A stretch of DNA of 38,172 nt, from positions 1 to 38,172 of the forward strand of contig JAGXRV010000058.1 in assembly GCA_018335695.1 (NCBI GenBank), given 5' to 3'. Made by a program: the position numbers and the translations under genes. This stretch comes from Clostridium sp. (GTDB taxonomy: Bacteria > Bacillota > Dethiobacteria > Dethiobacterales > Dethiobacteraceae). The notes beneath the pieces were generated by a model. That model did not search any database and was not told the DNA's origin. It worked only from the letters and a program-made list of their open reading frames with translations. Positions 8,033 to 13,960 of the stretch are shown here, one piece after another. The first letter of the stretch is position 1. Each line of letters begins with the position of its first letter.

Positions 8033-8057
8033 AACAAGCCACCGCCCTGGACAAATT

Positions 8058-9200
8058 TTACCTTAGTAACGGCACTGTAACAGAGGAAATAAGACGATCA
8101 AATATGCCCCAAATCAAGCCGCCCAGCCCCTTCCTCCTCACCTCTTTGGCTGCAACCAACGGAACTTCCCCTACCTGTTGGCTGCCAAAAAATATCTGTA
8201 AACTTCCTACTTTTTCTCCTTCCTGCAGCGGCGCGCGCAACTGTTCCGGCACAGCAAAATGAAAGCGCAATAATTCGGCTTCATTTTCCTTCAGCGGCAA
8301 TCCCAGGTGTTCTCCGGACAATAACACTACTCTCTCTTCCATGCCACCTTGCACGCCAACTGTTTTTAGCGGCCTGCCAATTTCGACCACTGTCTCCCAG
8401 CGGTAGTGAGCGTAGCCAAAATCGAGCAATCTGACAGTGTCTTCCCACATCTGCGGAGCATTAAGCACAACACTTACCAGCTGCCAACCGTTGCGGGCTG
8501 CTGCACCCACAAAGCAGCGCCCCGCTTGTGATGTCCAGCCTGTTTTTATTCCGTTTGCAGTTTCATACATTTGCAAAAGCTTATTTTGATTACGCAAAAT
8601 CCGATCATACGGCCTGCCGGTCCAGGAAATTTTTTTCTCTCTCTGAGCAATAACTTCCCGTAACTGCGACAGAGACATAGCATGAGCGCCAATTACAGCC
8701 AAATCGTACGCCGTGCTGTAGTGTTCCTCTGCGTGCAGACCATGCGGATTCAAAAAACTGCTTTGAGTCGCTCCTAACTCCCGGGCTCGCCTGGTCATTT
8801 TCTCGGCAAATTTTTCCACACTACCGCCCAGATGTTCCGCAAGAGCTGTGGCTGCATCGTTTCCCGAGCGTAACATCAAGGCGTAAACCAATTCTTCCAC
8901 TGTTTTTTGCTCACCGGCCTCCAAATCGACAGCCGAGCCCTCCACTAAAGAAGCATATTCACTAACGGTCACTATTTCTTCCATCCGTCCGGACTCAACG
9001 GCAAGGATAGCAGTCATTATCTTTGTAGTGCTGGCTATGGGCAACTGCTCATGCGCATTTTTGCTAAAAAGAATTCTGCCGGTTGACTGATCCATCAAAA
9101 TGGCTGATCTCGCGGTAACCAGCGGGCTGTCCACGGCAAAAACAAATCCGGTTTGCAAAAGTAAGCAGAGAAAAAATATTGACGCAAAAAATTTACGCAT
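8058..9200 (-). CDS. dacB: D-alanyl-D-alanine carboxypeptidase DacB (sporulation PBP5*-type)
   Basis: A low-molecular-weight penicillin-binding protein that trims the terminal D-Ala of peptidoglycan stem peptides; in Bacillus DacB controls cross-linking of the spore cortex. From the ATG at 9200, chosen for its GGAGG seven bases upstream (9203 is equally in frame), a signal peptide of about 22 residues is followed by the peptidase S11 domain. The serine motif SxxK is S57-T-T-K60 in IASTTKIM, the SxN motif is in RSGNDAA, and the KTG motif is in GIKTGWT. A C-terminal beta domain and an amphipathic anchor (GIFDRLISSVTVPLL) complete it. Placement directly before spmA-spmB matches the Bacillus dacB operon and separates it from the paralogue dacF at 21.3-22.5 kb. 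Confidence 0.95.
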   Translation of the reverse strand: MRKFFASIFFLCLLLQTGFVFAVDSPLVTARSAILMDQSTGRILFSKNAHEQLPIASTTKIMTAILAVESGRMEEIVTVSEYASLVEGSAVDLEAGEQKTVEELVYALMLRSGNDAATALAEHLGGSVEKFAEKMTRRARELGATQSSFLNPHGLHAEEHYSTAYDLAVIGAHAMSLSQLREVIAQREKKISWTGRPYDRILRNQNKLLQMYETANGIKTGWTSQAGRCFVGAAARNGWQLVSVVLNAPQMWEDTVRLLDFGYAHYRWETVVEIGRPLKTVGVQGGMEERVVLLSGEHLGLPLKENEAELLRFHFAVPEQLRAPLQEGEKVGSLQIFFGSQQVGEVPLVAAKEVRRKGLGGLIWGIFDRLISSVTVPLLR

Positions 9201-9259
9201 CATCTCTCCTCCCATTTATTCGGCTCTACGTTTCTGCCAGTCTGATAATTAAATAAAAA

Positions 9260-9295
9260 GAAAAAAAGCCATGCTCATTTTTATTCGCATGGCTT
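9260..9295 (-). terminator. Rho-independent terminator after ytfJ
   Basis: AAGCCATGC (9266-9274) pairs with GCATGGCTT (9287-9295), a perfect 9-bp stem. On the minus strand a T-run follows (plus-strand A-run 9261-9267). It ends the ytfI-ytfJ unit before dacB. Confidence 0.85.
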
Positions 9296-9330
9296 CATGA
9301 ATATGTACTTGTGAAGTTATTTTGTACTCA

Positions 9331-9777
9331 CTATATCTGGTAGTTAACTGTTTCTCCATGATTATTTAGGCTGTCATTAGTTTTAATCAGACTTTGCACC
9401 TGACTAATCAATTGCGGTGCCATATCCATCAGACGTTCAAACATAGCATGACGATCAACCGGCAACATACGCACCTGCCCGCTGCTGCCCACGATCAAAA
9501 AACCCACCGGTTGAACTGTAACACCGCCACCACTGCCGCCACCAAAGGGTAAGACAGATCCTTCTTCTTTTTTTGCCTTTTTTTCCGGTTCATCATTGCT
9601 TTCAAACTCACTGCCACCGGCAGCAAAACCGAAAGACACTCTTGAGACCGGAATAATCAGAGAACCGTCCGGTGCCTCCACCGGGTCTCCTATAATAGTA
9701 TTTACATCTACCATTTCCTTAATGTTTTCCATAGCCGTTTTCATCAAACCTTGGATCGGATGTTCCTGCATAATCAA
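9331..9777 (-). CDS. ytfJ: Sporulation protein YtfJ (GerW family)
   Basis: 148 aa. The GerW/YtfJ family is made in the forespore and is needed for normal germination in Bacillus. Seen: the N-terminal HPIQGLMKTAMENIKEMVDV, the core GDPVEAPDGSLIIPVSRVSFGFAAGG, the glycine-rich LPFGGGSGGGV and VQPVGFLIV, all typical of the family. There is no signal peptide. The first codon TTG at 9777 overlaps the TGA of ytfI (TTGA) and has AGGGGG six bases upstream, so coupling to ytfI is likely; an ATG at 9771 is the alternative. The gene pair ytfI-ytfJ is the same as in Bacillus. A terminator follows. Confidence 0.93.
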   Translation of the reverse strand: MIMQEHPIQGLMKTAMENIKEMVDVNTIIGDPVEAPDGSLIIPVSRVSFGFAAGGSEFESNDEPEKKAKKEEGSVLPFGGGSGGGVTVQPVGFLIVGSSGQVRMLPVDRHAMFERLMDMAPQLISQVQSLIKTNDSLNNHGETVNYQI

Positions 9778-10421
9778 ACACTACCCCCTCGGAAATTTGT
9801 AAGCAAAAGTAAGCTGCCTCCTATCACAAAGTGCCCAATACGCAAAGAGAAAACAGTGTCAAACTTACCTGCAAAAACCGGCTGAGCACAAAAATCCGGA
9901 TTTATAACAAACACCGGTTCAGACTTACAACTAAACCACTGTTTTGCTTTGACTTTAAGCCACCCTGAAGAAATCCAGTACAGTCCCGCCAAAAATCCGG
10001 TCTGCGCCGCATCACTCATTCCCGCCCGTACCAGAAGAAAAAATTTTTCCACCGTTACAGCACGGCTGAAAAAACGTAAGAGAAAGCGAAGCATTTTACT
10101 GTTTTCCTGCAGATAGACAATCAGTCCCCGCACTTTTTCCCACTTCAAATCGAGAAGCGACACTGTTTCTCGCTCCTGTCTGATTAGCTCGTCTTGACCA
10201 GCCTTTAGCTCTGCATCCAATGTGAATTCCAGCGCTTTTTTCTGCTTTACCGCCGGAACCTCTACCGCAAAGCGAATCAGAGAAAACAAAGTGCTAACGC
10301 GGATAGTCATAAACTCATCTTTATCATCCCAAACAAAAAAGATATTTATGCGCACCGGGAGTAACAGAACAAGTAAAAAGAGCGCAATATACCCGGGAAG
10401 AAGCTGCCACAATAACTCCAT
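9774..10421 (-). CDS. ytfI: DUF2953 protein (YtfI-like)
   Basis: 215 aa. An N-terminal membrane helix (LLPGYIALFLLVLLLPVRI) is followed by a soluble region with FSLIRFAVEVPAV, typical of DUF2953, and a second hydrophobic stretch near the C-terminus. It is assigned to the YtfI/DUF2953 group because of this layout and because ytfJ follows directly. The function is unknown; the genomic link to ytfJ suggests a role in the forespore. The ribosome site is weak (GAGTGGTGG). Upstream lies 600 bp of repeats, so its promoter may sit inside or next to them. Confidence 0.85.
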   Translation of the reverse strand: MELLWQLLPGYIALFLLVLLLPVRINIFFVWDDKDEFMTIRVSTLFSLIRFAVEVPAVKQKKALEFTLDAELKAGQDELIRQERETVSLLDLKWEKVRGLIVYLQENSKMLRFLLRFFSRAVTVEKFFLLVRAGMSDAAQTGFLAGLYWISSGWLKVKAKQWFSCKSEPVFVINPDFCAQPVFAGKFDTVFSLRIGHFVIGGSLLLLTNFRGGSV

Positions 10422-10560
10422 TTGACCACCACTCAGAGCTTTTTTTTACCATTCCCGTTATATATAGAAAAATACAAGATATAAGAAAGACGCTTCGCGT
10501 TTTCTATCAACTGACGCGTCTAGCCCATTACGTCGGAAACGATACAATTTCCTGGCACAA

Positions 10561-10603
10561 AAATTCCCCTCCCCTGGAGGGGTGCCCGCAAGGGCGGGGT
10601 GGT
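10561..10603 (+). repeat. REP-like hairpin element, copy A
   Basis: AATTCCCCTCC-3-4 nt-GGAGGGG is followed by a second GC hairpin and GGGGTGGT. The same layout recurs at 10668-10735 (inverted), inside each unit of the 20.6-21.2 kb array, and three times at the right end. Confidence 0.8.
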
Positions 10604-10667
10604 CGCATAACGCCTCAACAAACTCTCAAAACACTAGCCTCTAAAAGGCAGAAACTCCATCGTAGGT

Positions 10668-10735
10668 AACCACCCCTCCACAGGAGTTAACCACCCCGGC
10701 GCTTTGCGCCACCCCTCCACCGGAGGGGAATTATT
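10668..10735 (-). repeat. REP-like hairpin element, copy B (inverted)
   Basis: Reads as CCACCCCGGCGC-TTT-GCGCC then CCCCTCC-ACC-GGAGGGG-AATT, the reverse of copy A, with an extra half copy in front. Together with copy A it forms an inverted pair about 65 bp apart. Confidence 0.8.
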
Positions 10736-10766
10736 TCACGTAACGAAACTTTAATCTCAATGCGTC

Positions 10767-10979
10767 CTTTCTTTCAGTGAATTGCAGACTTTCACAGAAT
10801 GCTGAAGCGAGCGTTAAGTAAAAGCAGCGATCAGCGAACCGCGATTCGCAGCGTTAAAACATGCCAACGGTTCACTTGCACTCTGCCCGGAGGTTTTGGC
10901 ATGTTAGCAAGAATTGCGGTTCGCAGCTGCGAAAACGTGCGAGCGAAGCAGTTGGGTGAGTATGCAATACCTAAGAAAG
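10767..10979. repeat. Long imperfect fold-back sequence
   Basis: Three nested arms pair in order: CTTTCTT (10767) with AAGAAAG (10973-10979); GCGAACCGCGATTC (10834-10847) with GAATTGCGGTTCGC (10911-10924, one mismatch); AACATGCCAA (10858-10867) with TTGGCATGTT (10896-10905, perfect). The tip loop is 28 nt. It could be a MITE-like remnant or a structured RNA; no coding potential was seen. Confidence 0.5.
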
Positions 10980-11006
10980 AGGCTCCGTGTTTTGAGATAA
11001 TTTCCC

Positions 11007-11032
11007 AAAAAAAGCACGCCTGCTAGCGTGCT
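11007..11032 (-). terminator. Rho-independent terminator after scpB
   Basis: AGCACGC (11013-11019) pairs with GCGTGCT (11026-11032). On the minus strand seven T follow. It ends the long operon that begins at the DHH-CBS gene. Confidence 0.85.
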
Positions 11033-11045
11033 AAGTTTGTGTCAA

Positions 11046-11552
11046 CTATTCAGTTAGGGCAGGGTGCGGCAACTGGCTTAAGTCCTTTAAACCGAAATAT
11101 TTTAGAAATTCCTTAGTAGTGCCGTAGAGAATGGGTCGGCCTGGTGCGTCCTTACGACCGACAGTCCGAATAAAGCGACGTTTATGCAGTGTCTCCAGCA
11201 CGCCGTCAACTTTCACGCCGCGCACGCATTCAATATCAACCCTTGTTACAGGCTGGCGATAAGCGATAATAGCCAAAGTTTCTAGGGCTGCCTGAGAAAG
11301 AATATAACTTTTCTCTCCCTTAAACATGGTTTCCAGCACCGGTGCCAATTCCGGTTTCGTCCCCAACTGGAATCCTTTGGCAATTTCCATTACTTGAATA
11401 CCTCGTTCTGCCTGAGAGTATTCAATTTTCAACTGTTGCAAAGCCTCACGCACATCATTTGTTGCTACGCCGATAATTTCTGCCAATTTATCAGCGGATA
11501 GCGGTTCTTCGGTTGTAAAAAGTAATGCTTCCACCAGCGGTTTAATTGACAC
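11046..11552 (-). CDS. scpB: Segregation and condensation protein B
   Basis: The kleisin-interacting KITE subunit of the SMC-ScpA-ScpB condensin, made of two winged helices. It is 168 aa and opens with IKPLVEALLFTTEEPLSADKL; the second half contains LSQAALETLAIIAYRQPVTR and LETLHKRRFIRTVGRKDAPG, the hallmark of ScpB. The GTG at 11552 is preferred to the in-frame GTG at 11561, because GGGAGG lies eight bases before the former and almost touches the latter. It follows scpA by about 20 bp. A terminator lies 13 bp past its stop. Confidence 0.96.
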   Translation of the reverse strand: MSIKPLVEALLFTTEEPLSADKLAEIIGVATNDVREALQQLKIEYSQAERGIQVMEIAKGFQLGTKPELAPVLETMFKGEKSYILSQAALETLAIIAYRQPVTRVDIECVRGVKVDGVLETLHKRRFIRTVGRKDAPGRPILYGTTKEFLKYFGLKDLSQLPHPALTE

Positions 11553-11571
11553 CTTCGCCACCTCCGGGATT

Positions 11572-12309
11572 TTACCTTAGCGCTAGCAGCAAGCTGCCGA
11601 AGGGATCAGACTGCCACACTCTGATTTTGCGGACTCGCACAAGTTCCAACAAGGCAAAAAATGTCACGATAATCTCAGTCAACCCGGCACCACGGGTAAA
11701 GAGCGCCAAAAAATCCACACCCTCTTTTTTGCCCCGTAACATATACATAATATATTTGACTTTATCATGAACAGAAAAATCGTCGGGAACTATCTCTTGA
11801 GGTTGCTGTTCCCTTTTTGCCAACAGTCTTTGAAACGCTTCCATCAAGCCCGGCAAAGTAACTGCACCGGCATCTGCTTCCGCTGCCGGATTTACAAGCA
11901 CAATTTTACCTCCGCAAAGAGAGCGGACAAAAACACGCTTTTGCGCTTGTTCATAGCTCCTCAACTCGCCGGCAACCGCCTTAAAATGTCTGTACTCCAA
12001 CAGACGTTGTACTAATTCCTCCCGGGAATCTATAGTCATGTTGAGCTCTTCGGAATCGGTGCAGCTTTCTACTGTCACGGGGAGAAGTTTTTTCGACTTC
12101 AATTTCAATAGTGTGGCAGCCATGACCAAGAATTCCGAAGCCAAATCCAGATTAATTTTCTCCATAGCCTGCAGATAAGCAAGATACTGAGCTGTAATCT
12201 CCGAGATAGAAATTTCGTAAATATCTACCTCCGCCTTTTCTATCAGATGAAAAAGCAGAGCAAATGGCCCCTCAAACACAGGCAGACTAACTCGATATTC
12301 CACCGGCAT
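11572..12309 (-). CDS. scpA: Segregation and condensation protein A (kleisin)
   Basis: The kleisin subunit that bridges the two SMC heads and binds the ScpB dimer. It is 245 aa. The N-terminal SMC-neck-binding helix region reads FEGPFALLFHLIEKAEVDIYEI and SEITAQYLAYLQAM, followed by the conserved ASEFLVMAATLLKLKSKKLLP. The C-terminal winged helix ends with VTFFALLELVRVRKIRVWQ. The start ATG at 12309 has AGAGG five bases upstream; the GTG at 12315 is an alternative. It sits ten bases after trpS and just before scpB in one operon. Confidence 0.96.
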   Translation of the reverse strand: MPVEYRVSLPVFEGPFALLFHLIEKAEVDIYEISISEITAQYLAYLQAMEKINLDLASEFLVMAATLLKLKSKKLLPVTVESCTDSEELNMTIDSREELVQRLLEYRHFKAVAGELRSYEQAQKRVFVRSLCGGKIVLVNPAAEADAGAVTLPGLMEAFQRLLAKREQQPQEIVPDDFSVHDKVKYIMYMLRGKKEGVDFLALFTRGAGLTEIIVTFFALLELVRVRKIRVWQSDPFGSLLLALR

Positions 12310-12318
12310 CTTCACCTC

Positions 12319-13311
12319 TTAGAGAGTGAGCTTCATTGCGTCACGCACTACTTCCATCGTTGCCCCAGCCGCTTCCCGCGCTTTTTTGGCACCTGTCTGC
12401 AAAATGTCGCGAATATATTCCCGCTTTCCCTCCAACTGCTGACGACGCTCATAAATTGGTTCAAGATAGGCGGCTACCTGCTCAGCCAAGATTTTTTTGC
12501 ATTGCACACAACCAATCTCACCCTTGCGGCAGACTTCCGCCACATTAAGCACCTCTGCGGAATTAAACACTCCATGAAAAGCGTAGGCAATACAAATATC
12601 GGGATTGCCGGGATCTGTCTTGCGCTGACGACCGGGGTCTGTAAGCATTTGACTAACCTTTTTGCGCACTTCATTTGGATCTTCCGACATTTCGATCGTG
12701 TTGCCGTATGATTTGCTCATTTTCCGTCCGTCAATTCCAGGCAAAAGCTTGACCTGGCTTAGCAATGTTGCCGGTTCAGGAAAGACAGCTTGTTTGTAAA
12801 GAAAGTTGAAGCGACGGGCAATTTCTCTGGTCATTTCAATATGCGGCGCCTGGTCCTCTCCAACCGGCACCGCGTCAGCCCGATAGACTAAAATGTCGGC
12901 AGCCTGAAGAAGAGGATAACCCAAAAATCCGTAGGTGGCCAGATTCCTCTCTCGCAATTGCTCAATTTGGTCTTTATAAGTAGGCACACGCTCCAACCAC
13001 GAAAGCGGCGTGACCATAGAAAGCAAAAGATGCAATTCCGCGTGTTCCTTCACATCAGACTGACGAAAAATCACATTTTTCTCCGGATCCAAACCGGCGG
13101 CAAGCCAGTCCATCAGCATCTGGTAAATATTTTCTCTAATCTCTGATGTATCTTCGTAGCCGGTGGTCAGAGCATGCCAATCCACCACAGAAAAAAAACA
13201 ATGATATTGCTCCTGCAATTTTACCCAGTTATCGAGCGCCCCCAGCAGATTGCCAAGCTGCAACCGCCCTGTGGGTCGCATGCCGCTAAGAATTATTTTC
13301 TTTTGCTCCAT
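12319..13311 (-). CDS. trpS: Tryptophanyl-tRNA synthetase with a likely [4Fe-4S] motif
   Basis: Charges tRNA-Trp. It is a 330-aa class Ic enzyme with the HIGH-type motif PTGRLQLGN at 13-21 and KMSKS at 197-201. Odd: four cysteines C240, C261, C268 and C271 give C-x20-C-x6-C-x2-C in the anticodon-binding region. This is close to the C-x22-C-x6-C-x2-C that holds a [4Fe-4S] cluster in Thermotoga maritima TrpRS, so a cluster is likely here too. It lies between the M50 protease gene (17 bp away) and scpA in an operon. No T-box leader is seen in front of it, so it is probably driven from the operon promoter. The start ATG has GAGGGG ten bases upstream. Confidence 0.96.
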   Translation of the reverse strand: MEQKKIILSGMRPTGRLQLGNLLGALDNWVKLQEQYHCFFSVVDWHALTTGYEDTSEIRENIYQMLMDWLAAGLDPEKNVIFRQSDVKEHAELHLLLSMVTPLSWLERVPTYKDQIEQLRERNLATYGFLGYPLLQAADILVYRADAVPVGEDQAPHIEMTREIARRFNFLYKQAVFPEPATLLSQVKLLPGIDGRKMSKSYGNTIEMSEDPNEVRKKVSQMLTDPGRQRKTDPGNPDICIAYAFHGVFNSAEVLNVAEVCRKGEIGCVQCKKILAEQVAAYLEPIYERRQQLEGKREYIRDILQTGAKKAREAAGATMEVVRDAMKLTL

Positions 13312-13327
13312 GAAGAACTACCCCTCT

Positions 13328-13960
13328 CTAAAAGCCGGTCAAAAGTGAAACCAGCGTTGAAATTACATAATGCGCCACATTAAAAAGCGGCCCCAGAATA
13401 GTAGATAAAACCCCGGTAAAAATCAATAGTATCAGAATCAGGGGGCCGTATTGATCTAACTGACCTAACTTATAAGCCGTCTGACGCGGCAGAAAATAGG
13501 AGAATACTTTCGACCCGTCTAGCGGCGGCAAAGGAAGAAGATTAAAAATGCCAAGCAGCACATTGTACCAATAAACCTGAACGATGATATTGCCAAGATG
13601 ACCTTCAAGCGTAAGAGGGCTTGTTAATAAGACAAACATAGATAAAAACGCTAACATGAAATTAGTTGCAGGCCCCGCTAAGCCTACCAGGAACATTCCG
13701 CGGCGGCGGTCACCTCTAAAATACATTGGATTCACCGGTACCGGCTTAGCCCATCCGAATCGGAAAATAAGTAACGCCAGTGTGCCCAGTGGATCCAAAT
13801 GCTTAAGCGGATTTAAGGTGAGCCGCCCTTGGTCTTTTGCCGTAGGATCCCCTAAACGATAAGCCATAAATGCATGAGCTGCCTCATGAAAAGTAATAGC
13901 TAACAGCAAGGCAGGAATTCGGTATAACATTTCTACCCCGCCGCCAAAGAAATTAGGCAT
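13328..13960 (-). CDS. Site-2 protease (M50) family membrane metalloprotease
   Basis: 210 aa, polytopic. The zinc motif HEAAH at 25-29 lies in the first long hydrophobic segment (LLLAITFHEAAHAFMAYRLG). The third ligand motif is NLLPLPPLDGSKV, and the middle has AGPATNFMLAF; all are features of the YwhC-like group of minimal S2P homologues. It would cleave substrates within the membrane; none is known. The ATG at 13960 overlaps the stop region of the DHH-CBS gene by 8 bp and has AAGGAG eight bases upstream, so it is coupled to that gene. This gene is often found beside trpS and scpAB in related Firmicutes. Confidence 0.92.
   Translation of the reverse strand: MPNFFGGGVEMLYRIPALLLAITFHEAAHAFMAYRLGDPTAKDQGRLTLNPLKHLDPLGTLALLIFRFGWAKPVPVNPMYFRGDRRRGMFLVGLAGPATNFMLAFLSMFVLLTSPLTLEGHLGNIIVQVYWYNVLLGIFNLLPLPPLDGSKVFSYFLPRQTAYKLGQLDQYGPLILILLIFTGVLSTILGPLFNVAHYVISTLVSLLTGF

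Larger units (their letters stand above)
10422..11045. other. Long intergenic region filled by repeats
   Basis: The 620 bp between scpB and ytfI hold no credible gene. They contain two REP-like GC-rich hairpin elements (10561-10603 and 10668-10735), a long imperfect fold-back (about 10767-10979) and the scpB terminator. The promoter of ytfI should lie near 10430-10500 but no good match was found. Confidence 0.6.

Noticed and set aside
9200-9245. Sigma-H -10 (GCCGAATAA) before dacB
   Set aside because: No AGGA-type -35 lies 11-12 bp upstream and the site is too close to the start codon.
10799-11026. 75-aa plus-strand ORF between scpB and ytfI
   Set aside because: It lies in the fold-back repeat, has no ribosome site and runs into the scpB terminator.
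13312-13330. T-box leader for trpS
   Set aside because: Only 16 bp separate the M50 protease stop from the trpS start, so there is no room; none is seen upstream of the operon either.
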